Positions 33,288-45,678 of a stretch of 64,000 bases of DNA are shown piece after piece. The notes beneath the pieces were generated by a model that did no database searches, was not told the origin of the DNA, and was given only the letters and a program-made list of their open reading frames with translations. The translations under genes and the position numbers were made by a program. The stretch's first letter is position 1. Each line of letters begins with the position of its first letter. Origin of the DNA: Pieris napi (taxonomy: Eukaryota; Arthropoda; Insecta; Lepidoptera; Pieridae); contig NC_062259.1 of assembly GCF_905475465.1 (NCBI RefSeq), positions 11,666,501 to 11,730,500 on the forward strand. Direction: 5' to 3'.

Positions 33288-35183
33288 CACTATGTTTATA
33301 TAATCTTTATGTAAAAATATAGTATACATTATCTCCCATATCCACAAAAAAATTTCGTTATTTCCGAGCGTAGAGCGTACCAATTTTTTAAAGGGCGGCA
33401 ACTCACGTCCGAGCCCGCTGGTATTGAGTGTCCATGGGCGACGGAATCATTTAACATCAGGTCAGATTCCGCGTTTGTCCTGTTCTATAAAAAAGTTATA
33501 TTTCGTGTCATTCTGTGTATTGTGTTTATGCTGTGAAGGTAAAACCACATAGACCAAAACGGTACAACAAAACATATTTTTATGAATGTTGTCTTTTAGA
33601 ATCTGTCAAAGTTATACTTGAACCTTGTAAATTTAGATATAAATGTTTTGTGTACGCAGTAGAGTAGCGACACCCTAATTCAAATGTTTGGCAATACCAA
33701 TGCCTAATAGAGCATCGCTGCGCAGCGCAATCGCGCCGATACTCCTGCGCTCGTTAGTGGACACGCTGTATTTGTCACGTGATCCGTCATTTGTCACTTT
33801 TACTGTTAACTTTCATAGTAGAGTATTTTTCCATCAACAGGCATTGATGTAAGTAAAACATTCAACTGAATGTTGTATGTGTAGCACAAATTTGAGTTAC
33901 CGCAGCAGTTGCAACTGAGTTAGTGACAGTCATACGTACGGAGGTTGAATACGTAAAATATATGTATTTTATTAAATATTGTGTGTAAAACGTGAATATG
34001 GACTTATTTGTGCCAAATATGAAATATTTTAAGTAATTTTCGCTTATCATGACCGCAAATATTGGAACGTCATATTATATAAATACGTCAAAACGTCATA
34101 CACACTGTATCGCACAATAGGTACCGATCCCGACTTTAATGTTGGCTCAGATCACGATTAGAAGTTACAGAATACCGGCGCTGGTCATGGCATATGCTTA
34201 TACTTTACCAAAGATAGTCATTATTTATATCGATGTTAAGTAAAATAATTGATGTATACAAAATTCTTTATAGTGCTAATATAGATAGTCAATCCTGTCA
34301 AAACTATAGTCAAATATAAAATGTTATTCGTAGTATGCAGATATGCTTCTCGGGTTTTTCATTGTTTCGAAGCTTCTGTGTGCCTACACGGATTTCTTAG
34401 CTGATCAACCTATTTTACCTATTGTCATTCTTTCTTTACAGTCTATCTTTCCCTCATTTAATGTTTATATTCTTGCAAGCTGATATTTTGCCTAGATATT
34501 TGTAGTTTTAGTACGTTTATTAATAATATATGGGTAGAACTGTAATCGTATCTTTAAAACATAATAATCAGTAACTATATTATTAGCTTGACATTTAATC
34601 GTTGTAGTACAGAACGTTGAATATTTGTGTCCAAAAAACCCACTTGGGTGAGAATATAAAACTAAAACACTTTCTTTGATTACCCAAAAGCTATAGCTAT
34701 ATTGGGTACTATTGTATGGCAAACGTTTGCCTATGTAATGATAATGTGTACTACAAGATTCATCGAACAAACTATCCCGTGTATCGAAAACTTTGAAATA
34801 ATCGTGAACGTTGTTCATTAACATTTAAACAAATATCCACATTCGTGACATTACGATTCGATGAATCTTGTACATTTAAATATATTAAAGGAAAAATCAC
34901 TATCAAAGTTACTTGATGTTTATAGAGTTATTTGATGTACATCTTGGTGGAATATATTGCGTAAACATAATGTTAAGTAGAAAAAGTTTCGATTCACTTC
35001 TAACCATACAGCTTGCTACGTTACAAAAAAATAATAAACTAAAGAATCATAGAACATACTACCTATAATGGTAACCTTTATTAGTAATCATAACAATAAA
35101 ATTTACAGTACTTACAATTTTCTTAACCTAAATAGTAAAAATAAATATCAATAAAAAGAAAATTAAAATTAAAACAAATTTAA
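33288..35183. other. Intergenic DNA with a LINE scrap
   Basis: Bases about 33385-33490 (+) carry aagggcggcaactcacgtcc, gtgtccatgggcgacgg and catcaggtcag, a common lepidopteran retroelement tail. A tract of gcgc-rich text is near 33712-33740. Nothing else was recognised. Confidence 0.45.
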
Positions 35184-35270
35184 AAGTTTGGTCTCTGTGG
35201 CAGTGTACCTTAAACACTGGCAGAATTTCCTCGCTGTATTGCGATACTAATTCGTTGAGCGAGGAAAAGT
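35184..35270 (+). repeat. Repeat family F, copy 1, with internal hairpin
   Basis: tttggtctctgtggcagtg ... ctggcagaatttcctcgctg, then tattgcgatact and cgttgagcgaggaa. Bases tcctcgc and gcgagga pair. The second copy is at 54940-55018. Confidence 0.7.
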
Positions 35271-36639
35271 TATAATTTTTATTTATAATAAGTTGTATTT
35301 TCTTAATAAAATTAGACCCACATTCAAACTAATTAAAATGCGGCCTATCGGAAGGGCAATCTGGTGGTGCCTCTAAATCGCTCTTTTTAAAAAGCCCATA
35401 GTACCATTAGTTAGAGATTCGTTATTCCTCTGTCTTTAGTATGAATAATTCGTTCGCGTGTTTGGAAGTGAAGGAAATAATTTGTATATTCCTGTAACTA
35501 CACTAAATGTATGGAAATCTATGCACTCCTATACAATCTAAAAGCTCGTGTTTCGAAACTTTTTATGCTTAACGATGTTTGTTGATGTTTAAGCTTATAG
35601 TTGTAATGCAATTTAATTGTGTGGTAATAATAAAGACAAACACAAAAATGAATTTTATTTTCATCTTATAAACATATTTCTTACCTGCGGTAATTATTAA
35701 ATACTATGAATAGTATATGGCCTTTCAAACACGGCCGGCCAGAGAATCGAAAAAGTCTATTTTTAAATAATCAATACATCTAAATTTTATTGCTCAATCT
35801 TATTACGTATATGTTTTATTAATTTTTAGTCAAGAGAACTTTGAAGTTTATTACTTGCTTTACAAAACCCAGACTTTTGACAACTTCTGTACTTTCTATT
35901 GGTCCTTGCCAGATAAACGGACTTTTTATATTATTTGAGAAAATTGACAATGAAAATGACATTTAAAATAATTTTTAAACTTTAAGTAATAATGAACACC
36001 AAAAATATATATTTAAAGAAATACCAGACCAGCTAGTGTAGCCAGTGGATCGATCAATTTGTTCGAAGGTGTCTGAACTTAATAGAATACGTGACTTCAT
36101 TCGCACGAGTCATTCGATATGACTCTCAATATATTTTCGTATGATGGGCTACAAAATGTAATTTTGACCCTAGTTTGCACATTTTATTTTAATGAACGAA
36201 ACATTCTTTGTGCCTTTGAACTCGACACCTCATTATATAAAGAAAGGAGATACAGCCTCGTGTGTTCGTGTGTTAGCCGTGCTAAAATTAAAACCCGCTT
36301 AGTTATCGTAACGCCAGAGCATAGCGATGTCGTTGTTTGTTTTGAAATGTATTGATAGTCGGAAAATCTATTCATTTACATACCATGTCAGTAGTTTTCT
36401 CCATTATATATATTCTAATTTCTCCCCCGGTATTTGAAATTGCGTCATTGTTAGAGAAAAATGGCATACACAAATGGTTTTTAAAGCAAATTAATCAAAA
36501 AGAACCCTGAATCCTGACATTGTCATTTAAATCCCGGTTTTCCACCAATTTTATTTTCTATGTAACGACTACGAACAAAGAAGTCGGTCTTAGACCCAAA
36601 AATATGGTACAGACACCGAAGGCGCATATAGGCAAGGTA
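35271..36639. other. Intergenic DNA, no gene seen
   Basis: AT-rich; open frames are short and unconvincing. Confidence 0.4.
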
Positions 36640-36840
36640 TATTTATTTATTTATTAAAGCTTGCCAACGCTCGGCACACTGATTCTTTGGTACAAAAAAA
36701 TACAATTTTTAATGTGACAAGCACTTATAGGCAAACATAACATACACGAAGAGATAATAAAAATAAATTAAACAAAACAATTAAATTACGACTTTAAAGT
36801 GTGAAGGGAGCTATGGATATCCAGACCCAGCTCGTTTATC
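36640..36840 (-). repeat. Repeat family C, copy 2
   Basis: Reverse-strand copy of 19110-19364, including tgccaacgctcggcacactg, tttttaatgtgacaagcact and ggatatccagacc. Confidence 0.65.
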
Positions 36841-36865
36841 AGAATTCTCAATCTGAACATCGGTG

Positions 36866-37010
36866 AGTTTTGGCCAAAACCCGTTCTCCGGAAAGGAGGG
36901 ACAAATGGAATGATGGGATGCCCTAGAGGGTACAGGAAATTTAAATTTTGTTAAAAAGGTTGGAGCAATCAACCCGATGGTTAAATATTTTAATTGCAAA
37001 CGATACATCA
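36866..37010 (+). repeat. Dispersed repeat shared with 10071-10210
   Basis: gttctccggaaaggagggac, aaatgg, aaaaaggttggagcaat and aaatattttaatt occur in the same order as in the copy at 10071. Confidence 0.6.
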
Positions 37011-37076
37011 ATTAATATATAAACTAAAATTATTAGTATTATTCTATAGATAAAAACAATATCAAAAAGTATATTA

Positions 37077-37177
37077 GGGTGCGTCCACATCTGGCGAATG
37101 CGCCGCGAATGTGCAGGGCTCGAAAACTGTTCGCGAGCTGCACATTCGCAGCATATTCGCCAGATGTGGAAGCACCC
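37077..37177. mobile_element. 101-bp MITE family G (TTA duplication)
   Basis: The ends GGGTGCGTCCACATCTGGCG and the near reverse complement (cgccagatgtggaagcaccc) are flanked by TTA at 37074-37076 and 37178-37180. Most of the element can fold on itself (gcgaatgtgcag pairs with ctgcacattcgc). Confidence 0.88.
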
Positions 37178-37713
37178 TTAGAGATGACAATTCTAAGTGA
37201 AAAAAGGCACAAACATTTACGCTTACGAAGAAAATGTAATGCTTAATTCCTGCAATATTAGCTAAACCATTGGAGTAAAATCTCTGAGCTAATCGAATTA
37301 CATTAACCGAGTTGCATTACACTGAAAGCTTCTACCCGGTTGCTATATCTTACCATTTCCATCAGGCAATAATTAGTTAAAAGCAACTACTATACTGATT
37401 GCCATTTTGTTTCCATACATAAAGACGTGTTTCCATGAAGCAAATAGACCATTTGCGTCATTTTTTTAAAGACATAACACGTAAAAAATAATTAAATTAA
37501 ATTGCAGTGTTAATTAAAGTTTTAGTTAAAAAATTACTAGTAAAATCTAAAATTAGAAGTGTAATATTTTTGTTGTAACTATATATTTACCAATAATTTA
37601 TTGGATATCGTTAGATTTCTATAATATAATCTATGACGACGATAAAGAGCTTAAGCAGGAACAAATGCAAATAGGGGATCAGCCATATGTAACTACAAAT
37701 TAAAATCATTATT

Positions 37714-38450
37714 TTGCCGGTCATCGAACCGAGAACTACCATCTTTTACGCCGCAAGTGTTCACCACTGTGACGATAAGGCGAATTTTCGTAAAGGCCGA
37801 TTTACATTATCTTAGTGTTTAGGAGAGTGCTTTAGTAAAACTTGAAAGGCAAGTTCTTTAGCGTAGCGTTTACTAAAGCAAGTAGCGTTTACATGTTTCA
37901 ACTAAAGTACTATCCTAAAGCACTCTCCTAAACACTAAGATAATGTAAATCGGCCCTTAACAATAGTGAAACAATACACTTTTTGTGAGTGTGCTGCCAT
38001 CTATGATATATTTTAGTCGCTCCCTCAACTGCCCTGACTCGAATTTTGTTAAACAAGATGCGGTAACAAGTCATTTTAATAGATAGCGCTATTGCAAAAA
38101 TATCACAGGTAACTCTTTTTATATATAAAATTAAATTCTCGTGGTCCCTAAGCTTAGATTTAAACGTAACTAAATTGTTTCCGAACGTAAGCCAAAGATG
38201 GCGCTGATCCAATCCAAACACGCATTTTTAAAACCGAACAAACATTTTTCATTAAGTGAAATCTATTCAAGATATATCCTCTATATATATTTTATATATT
38301 ATCTTTCTTGTTTAAAACCTCACACAGATACACTACAGGTATATATCTACAATTATATAAATATATATTACACTTATTTTAAGTTTATGAACAATTTTAG
38401 TTCTGAATAACAAGAAAATTTTAAACAAAATGGGATCCACTTAATATACA
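37714..38450 (+). repeat. Duplicated segment, copy 1 (carries MITE A copy 2)
   Basis: tttgccggtcatcgaac, actaccatcttttacgcc, gtgctgccatctatga, agatggcgct and attatctttcttgttta occur in the same order as at 42741-43320. The two differ by many substitutions and by the MITE insertion. Confidence 0.75.
37794..37957 (+). mobile_element. MITE family A, copy 2 (TAA target duplication)
   Basis: Same element as at 6026, flanked by TAA at 37791-37793 and 37958-37960, with one extra C near the right end. It interrupts the first copy of a duplicated segment (37714-38450). The other copy, at 42741, lacks the insertion. Confidence 0.93.
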
Positions 38451-38589
38451 CTTAGATGCTTATAACTTTGTTAAATGCTGTCGCATCACGTAATTCTAAT
38501 TTGCGGCTTAGAAAAGCGTTACCTAACTATTAAAATCATTATTGGGTAACACATAAGACAGTGTATTCATTCTAATATTTTAATTACAG

Positions 38590-38805
38590 TTATCTTCAAC
38601 CGCAAAGATAGATAGATGGTTCTCCCTCCTTCCCTCATCAACACTGTCGCGGCCAGAAAGCGGTTTTATCTCCGGAGTAGAGGATACCGACACGGCCCTC
38701 GCTGAAGCCAGGAGTCTGCTGCTCCATTTGGGTGTGAAGAAGAAACGAAGACTTCTACCACGTTTCAGACGCAAGATATTAGTTAATAAACATACATTGC
38801 TTTAG
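38590..38805 (+). CDS. Terminal-type exon, possible alternative NOS1AP last exon
   Basis: After acceptor attttaattacag (to 38589) a phase-0 frame of 71 codons runs to TAG 38803-38805: LSSTAKIDRWFSLLPSSTLS, RPESGFISGVEDTDTALAEA, RSLLLHLGVKKKRRLLPRFR and more. GC content and amino-acid use differ sharply from the surrounding AT-rich DNA, as in a real exon. All three upstream NOS1AP exons end in phase 0, so splicing from 27552 to 38590, skipping the terminal exon, would keep frame. It could equally belong to a gene not recognised here. No similarity to a known domain was seen. Confidence 0.5.
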   Translation, partial: LSSTAKIDRWFSLLPSSTLSRPESGFISGVEDTDTALAEARSLLLHLGVKKKRRLLPRFRRKILVNKHTLL

Positions 38806-39957
38806 CAAAAGTCGAGTTTGGTGAGAGCACACAGTCTGTTAATGTCACGCGTTACTTGCTCCTAAGGGAAGGAAAACATCGGGACTCAAAATTGTTACGT
38901 AAGTTACTAATGAAGCAGATATATGAGACAAGGATTACTTAACTAAATTTATTAGTCACGTGGGACATAACACTCATACTAAACGGCACCTGCGTAATAT
39001 GCGTTTGAGTTTGAGTTTATTTGTAAGAAAAATAAAATTCTCGCGTATTTAGGAGCAGTATAGAAATATTTTACAAACTTTGGCCTTTCCTTTAAGGCCG
39101 ATTTACATTATTTTAGTGTTTAGGAGAGTGCTTTAGTACAACTTGAAAGGCAAGTTCTTTAGCGTAGCGTTTACTAAAGCAAGTAGCGTTTACATGTTTC
39201 AACTAAAGTACTATCCTAAAGCACTCTCCTAAACACTAAGATAATGTAAATCAGCCTTTATACAAGGCTTACTTATCAAGAATTCATGTTATAGATAAAG
39301 AAATATGTTGTTGTTTGAGGATGTTATTCATCTTATAGTTAGTAGTTCAAGACGATATAAGTATTATTCGTAATTACATTCGCAAATAATTAATGATGAT
39401 GATTAGTTTTATATAATATTAGCAATAATTTACTAGTTAATTATAAACAGCAACAGACAAAACTATAATAATTTTGCCAAGGGCGACATTTTGCCTTTAA
39501 AATCAAGATACTATAAAATACTATTAAGACGCTATATTATATGTTTTCTGCGTTTCAGCGAACAAAATAGTGATCTCTTATCCAATAGTTAAGTTATCTG
39601 AGACCAATTAAACATTATAACTTTGTGATCTTGTATTTCGTCCGGTTATTATTATTCATTAGAAATTATTATTGTCAAAGTGGAGCCAATAAATCATTCG
39701 TCCAGCAATCAATCGTAATATGTATTTGCTGTTTGCAACGACTTTAATCAGTTGTGTCTTTCTCATATTAAAACAATTTATTAATCAATCAGGGTCAGTA
39801 ATGCGATGTATCGATATAACGACTCCCAATAGCGGCCTTGACTAAAATAGTGAGTTTGTGTTCTACACGAACTACATTGGGATACAAACATTGTGAGATC
39901 TACTGTAATCGGCGGTTAAAATGGCCCTCCAATAGGTCACATCTCACTTAATATCAG
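38806..39957. other. Intergenic DNA with MITE A copy 3
   Basis: Apart from 39095-39257 it is AT-rich, with no gene seen. A LINE-like tgcgtttgagtttgagttta tail lies near 39000. Confidence 0.4.
39095..39257 (+). mobile_element. MITE family A, copy 3 (TTA target duplication)
   Basis: A 163-bp copy flanked by TTA at 39092-39094 and 39258-39260, in the same orientation as copies 1 and 2 and nearly identical in the core. Confidence 0.93.
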
Positions 39958-40094
39958 CCTTGCGATTCTGTAACTCACGCGGCGGTCGCGCTCAAATCAG
40001 TCGTAAAGCAGTCATTTTACGATTTGGCATTCTGATAAGGAGGGAGTTTGTAGTTTATTGTTAAAACCGCTGTGTGAGTTACAGAATCGCAAGG
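39958..40094. mobile_element. 137-bp inverted-repeat element, family D
   Basis: Ends ccttgcgattctgtaactca and its reverse complement tgagttacagaatcgcaagg are perfect over 20 bp. No clear target duplication is seen. A related fragment is nested in the LINE at 21083. Confidence 0.8.
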
Positions 40095-42367
40095 AAGGTG
40101 GGATTGAGGCCAAACATCTGTCCAGTAAAAACAGGGACAGCCGCTACAGTATTGTATAACCACTGAATTGTCACATATTGTACTGTTATGTAACTAGATT
40201 ATTATTTTACTTTATTTTACTACAAAAGCCGGCAATTTGATATCGATAGAAAACCTTCCACACTCCGCTTCAATAAACGATCGTTTGCGATGTCCAAGTG
40301 GAAGTTTAATAAAATCTCTGATAAAGAATACGTTTTTATAAATACTAATTGTGTAGGTACCAAAAAGACGACGTTTTAGTGAAAATTACTATATTTACTT
40401 TTAATTAAGTAAACTATAGATTTAGAGTCAAGACAAGAGCGCTAGGCATTTAGTTGAAATGAAATAGGTTTTTAACATACAGTTAGTACTAAGTTTCGCT
40501 GAAATCTTACGCGAAGGCTGACACTTAAGCGAACTTACACTTATTTGTAGGAGTCCTCGCTTTGCAATTTTTTAGCCCAGGAATATATTGAAAAAAAGTA
40601 TATATCTTTGACGTAAACAAAGTAAGAACTAAGGCTGCGTTTTAGCACGGCGTTTAGCATGTCTCCCAATTTTTGGATTACTTTTATAGTGATAATTTTT
40701 TAATGATACGTCTTGACAGCTTACTAAGTACTTTATAAGTTAGTTGAAGTAAGGCTATATTAATAAAATATATCTCAATAATAATTAAGACAAACCAACA
40801 AGTTCATAGGCGCTGACAAAATACATGATTGGCTTTATTTAATATCTAGGTTATAAACGACGTGTTTTCGACAATTTTGGTAAGATTTGCGAACAATAAT
40901 TGTTATTAAGTTTACATAAACCATTATACTATTTCATAGTATATTTATTGGTGAAAGTTGGATAAAAATTTGATGTAGGTACAGGAAACCCTCTTACAAC
41001 ATGGAACTTTTTATATTACGCGATTTCAGTCCCTTCTTATAACACGGGTGTCCCCAGCGTTGTCTGGTTCCATACAACACGGGGATTTCACACGTTATAT
41101 ATTTTATTTTAATATTAAAATTTAAATCCCCTTTAACGAGAAAAGTTAAACGTAAATCGTTTGTATATAACGCACTTGTATGACCAACCGTATTTCCCGG
41201 GATGTTCCGTTTGAGCTAGGTATACTAAATCCCTTTCCACATTCCCAATAAGTGGACTGATGTGAGAAATAAATGTACTTAACCATAATTTAATAAAAAG
41301 CGAGTTGCGACCGTTTCTAATTTTAAATGTATTGATTTGTATAAATATCTTAACACAAATAAAAATTGTTTGAAGAATATCCTAAAAAAAAGTCTCTACA
41401 TAATTTTGTTGCTTAATTGTTCGGCGTAAAAAACTAAATTCCCGTATTTCAGTATTTGCTCCTTATAGGCTGAAAAAGAATCTGGCAACCCTACAATCTA
41501 CCGTGTTATAAGAGGGATTACTGTACTTCATTTAATAATATGTATTAGGTTTAGCATGAATAAGTGCCATAGATTTCGACCTAGGTGCTGTATGAAGTGG
41601 AAACAATTGAAATTTAGGAAGTTTTGTACATCTCGGCAGCATTCTGTAAAATTAATGCTTTTTGTAATGATCATGACATCATTGATAACCGAATGTGTCG
41701 ACTTCGAATTACGTACTAAGACGAAAATAACGTAATATTGAATTTACAGAGTCAAGACTCAAGGTGGCTTGTGACAAGTTACTTTTAAGTTTTTAAATAG
41801 AGCGAAAGAGTTAAAATATTACTCACGCATCAAGTTTTAAACAGACTTATTTCTTTATTATAAAGGTTAGGTTCAAAGACTGAATCGAATAAACAAACGG
41901 TTGTTTAATAATTTAAAACCCAATTAGTTAAAGACCGCTTAAAGGATTAGGCATTGAAACACCTTTTTTAACTTTTTTATGATAAACTTAATTTTATCTT
42001 ACTAATATGCTTAAGTAACCGTTAACTGTTAATGTTGAAATCCTCAGATAATGTCATCTTTACAATGATTCCTAAAGATATTCCAGAAGTAAACATACAA
42101 TTCAATAGAATTATGGTTTTTCTCGTTCGGAATTTCTAGTTGACACATTGGTATATCAATTAAACGTCATTAATATTATTTAGCAGTAAATAAGTTAATG
42201 TCATTCCATTAAATTGCATTTGTCTAGGTGTAAGTTACTTTAAACCTAGTTATAAGTTCATGTATGCAATGACTGATAATTTGATTAATGAACAATAAAA
42301 TTTTATGCATAAAATCTGTTTTATTTGAAAATTTATTTAAAGTCTTACATCCCATACTAGGAAATTT
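40095..42367. other. Intergenic DNA, no gene seen
   Basis: More than 2 kb of AT-rich sequence with no supported coding frame and no repeat recognised. Confidence 0.4.
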
Positions 42368-42571
42368 CTAGGTCTGGTCTCAAATTTCTGTATCATTTGT
42401 CAATCTAATAGGCAGATGATCAGCCTCCGGTCCTCACGATGTTTTCTTTCACCGTTCTAGCGAATGTTAAATGCGCACATAGAAAGAATGTCCATTGGCG
42501 CACAGCCGGGGATCAAACCTACGACCTTGATGAGAGTCGCACGCTGAAGCCACTAGGCCAAAACTGCTGCT
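42368..42571 (-). repeat. tRNA-derived SINE, 3'-shortened copy
   Basis: Minus-strand copy with gatgttttctttcaccgttc, gcacagccggggatcaaacc and gaagccactaggccaaaact. The tagtggcgctac tail is absent. Confidence 0.85.
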
Positions 42572-42740
42572 CCCCATGCTAATATATAATAAATTGTTTT
42601 ATATAAAGTTTGAAAATAAATAAAAAAACACGCAATAATCATTTATCTCTGGACTTTGAAATGACGCTTGCATCAATAATTTCGTTACACGTCACGTTAG
42701 GTTTAATAACATCACACGATTATTTATTTAGATTAGATAT

Positions 42741-43320
42741 TTCGCCGGTAATCGAAGCCAGAGCTACCATCTTTTACGGCGCAAGTTTGCAATGTACCGC
42801 GAACTCGTAATATCGTTAATAAAAGTGTGTTTATTGTTAAACCATCTGCCAGTGTGCTGCCATCTATGAAATATATTAGTCGCTATTGTAAATTAGGTCT
42901 CTTTTTTTTATAAGACATGTTTTCAAGTTTCATAATTCTATGTACACTAACACTAACAACCTAAGCCCTTTAAGTGCAGTGTACTGATTTCAGCTTAGAA
43001 CGTAATTTTAAATAACAGCATACACTTGAATCCTCGACAGTCTTAATCGTTCCAAACTTGATCAAAAGATGGCGCTGTTACACATTACATGCAAATTTTT
43101 GAAAGAAGTCACGTTTAAATGTGAACTCAAGCAATATTTCCTATATATATTTTATATAGTATCTTTCTTGTTTAAAGGTCTGTATTAAAAATGTTAAAGG
43201 AATTCTCTCGTTAAAATGATATTTTATACAAGAATAAGCACTTGAATCAAACACTCAATATATATTAAGTTCATATTCAGAATAAACAAGAAAAATATAA
43301 ATAAACAGGGTCCATTTAAT
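42741..43320 (+). repeat. Duplicated segment, copy 2 (no MITE)
   Basis: Counterpart of 37714-38450: ttcgccggtaatcgaagcc, gctaccatcttttacggc, gtgtgctgccatctatga, aagatggcgctgtta and agtatctttcttgttta. It may be an old segmental duplication or two copies of an unnamed element. Confidence 0.75.
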
Positions 43321-44292
43321 ATAGTCAACTTGCTTCGGGTCTCCAGTCACAAAAGTCTTATTTTGTCAGATTTTTCTGGATTTGAGACTAATTTTATTAC
43401 TTTGATTTAAATGATTATTAGTTTAAAGGATATTTTATCTTATTTATTGATTTTTACTTTTTATTAGTATAAAAAACTATAACACATATATAAAGTAATG
43501 AAGTTAATTCTATTAATGTACAGATATAAAATTTATTTGTTTTTGTAATGTTTGTTTTGTAGCCTCTATCAAGTTTTGCCGTAATCTCTCGTCCTTCCTC
43601 TATAGTCTATATATATCAGAAAGATGGCGCTTTAATACAATAAAAATTAACTCGAGTTTCACATAAACTTTAATTTTTTAAACTCACTTTATTTATTACT
43701 ATATAAAGTAAGTTATTATATTTGAATTTTCCTAAGAATGTAGAAGAACTCGACAAACAAATCTCAATTTTAGTAACTAGTAATTTTTTATAATCTATGT
43801 AGAAAATCATCCAGAATCATCAATATGCCAGCTACGTATGATTTTCTGTGTCGTATGTCGCTAGTTTATATTATAACTAATAATAATACTAAATTATTAT
43901 TAGTTATATACAAACGAGGTCTTCTAAATAATAATAATGTAGTATTATTACCTACCTACTGTAATATTATTATTGTATTGTCACTTTGTCATTAATTACT
44001 TGTTTTTACATTTTAATATCAATAATTTCAATTTTAAACATAATATAAAGAAATGTAAATACAATCGCATTTTATAGTTTATCACGTATAGATTTGACTT
44101 GCTACTGTTCCACGACTCGTACCTAACAATGTCTTGTAATACGATCGTTAAACAGAAATGACATTTCTATTGTCCATTGAGAGATTCGTCCTTCACAATG
44201 ACATTCCGTGTTATTTCATATTTGTCGAGAACATTTAATTAGTGGCAATTTTAACCTAACTCTCGACCTTGAAGAAAAAACAATGTACGATC
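43321..44292. other. Intergenic DNA with a 16-bp hairpin
   Basis: tataactaataataat (43872-43887) pairs perfectly with attattattagttata (43893-43908). Otherwise it is AT-rich with no gene seen. Confidence 0.45.
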
Positions 44293-44391
44293 ATGTATGC
44301 TGTTATTTACATTTGTTTCCTCATTTCTGCTTTTTTTTTGTTAACTGATGCGTCCTTTGATCGATTGAGGCAAATATGGACTGATTTAAAC
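44293..44391 (+). CDS. Orphan signal-peptide exon candidate
   Basis: From ATG 44293 the frame reads MYAVIYICFLISAFFLLTDA, then SFDRLRQIWTDLN, ending at a good donor (AAC|gtaagtat) in phase 0. The first 20 residues look like a signal peptide with cleavage after TDA, as in the first exon of a secreted protein. No following exon was recognised, and AT-rich DNA easily yields hydrophobic frames. Confidence 0.3.
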
Positions 44392-45368
44392 GTAAGTATA
44401 TCGCATGGACCAAACGTTAATTACTGTTTATACGCTGTATTACAAAATCTGAAAGATTTGGGAATGTGAAATGTTTAGATTTCATTTAGTACAATGGTGC
44501 TACAGCCCTACGGACCTTGGTTTCTATAACTTGAAACATTTTCGTGGGTAAATACATTACGCATTACCCTTCGAGCGACTGTCTTGTGGGACTCGCTACT
44601 GTGTAGACCCACCAAAACTCCATGGCGCCACCAGTAGTAGCCCAAGGTAGGACACGGTAACATCGTAGCCTAGTCCGCATCCCGCCACGCGATGTAACCA
44701 CGCCAACCACCTGAATTGCTAATGACTATAGTGGTACTGTTCCTTCCTCTATATCAACATCACGCTTATCGAAGCTTCTCAAGCCGTGTTTTTATCACAT
44801 TCATGAGATCAATCCAAATTGGTTCGTTTTCACGAAAGTAAGCTTGTCCCTTTCTGCCAAATTGTGATAACGCTGTGATGAAAAAATACAGATGAGTACT
44901 TCTATAAAACGTTCCAATTTGACGGATTTGTTCTTTTCTCTGTGAAATACTCAGAAAACTTCTCGTTTTTTACATTACCAATTAATTTCTAGTAATTTTT
45001 TGGTTGATAACCAACAACCAAGATGAAATTTGCACATCCCTGGCACGAACAGCCATAGACCCCTATGTGGGATTCGACTCATTCCAGGCACTCAGATGAG
45101 CCCACTAAAACCACATCGGGAACCAACACGAATGCATCAAGGTGGACTTCGGGCATTAGCGAATTTAAGATGTTTTCAAAATTTTAAGGCTCTCTTTATT
45201 GGAAGACAGAGTACCGGCATAGTTCTTGTTTAAGAGACTATATTAGAAAGAGCTTTAAAAATCTCTGTAACAAGTACACATTAATATTAATATAATAAAC
45301 AAGCTGGTAAAATTCAAAAATCTAATAGTTTATACTAACTAAAGATATTTGTTCCAGTCTTGGACTCT
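44392..45368. other. No gene; GC-richer unplaced block
   Basis: Bases about 44500-44720 (ccaaaactccatggcgccac is visible) look like old repeat DNA but match nothing else in the window. Confidence 0.35.
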
Positions 45369-45378
45369 CAAGGAGTTA

Positions 45379-45668
45379 AAAATAAATCAGTGGCGCTACA
45401 ACCTCTTTTGGTCAGGGCCTCAGATAGAATCTGTTTCATGATCATTTTTATCTAATAGGCAAGTAGGTGATCAGCCTCCTGTGCCTGACACACGCCGTCG
45501 ACTTTTTGGGACTAAGGCATATCGGTTTCCTCGCGATGTTTTCTTTCACCGTTCGAGCTAATGTTAAATGCACATAGAAAGAAAGTCCATTGGTGCACAG
45601 CCGGGGATCGAACCTACGACCTCAGGGATGAGAGTCGCACGCTAAAGCCACTAGGCCAACACTGCTCA
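45379..45668 (-). repeat. tRNA-derived SINE, full-length reference copy
   Basis: It is flanked by the 10-bp duplication caaggagtta at 45369-45378 and 45669-45678. On the minus strand it starts agcagtgttggcctagtggc (A-box region). It continues with the B-box text gtaggttcgatccccggctg, the body ggactttctttctatgtgca, and ends ggttgtagcgccactgattt. Length is about 290 bp. It serves as the model for the ten other copies. Confidence 0.93.
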
Positions 45669-45678
45669 CAAGGAGTTA

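Noticed and set aside
34492..34824. 110-codon minus-strand frame
   Set aside because: No acceptors or donors, no conserved motif, amino-acid use typical of random AT-rich sequence.
45030..45233. 67-codon frame, relatively GC-rich
   Set aside because: No start context, no family pattern and no splice signals; more likely old repeat DNA.
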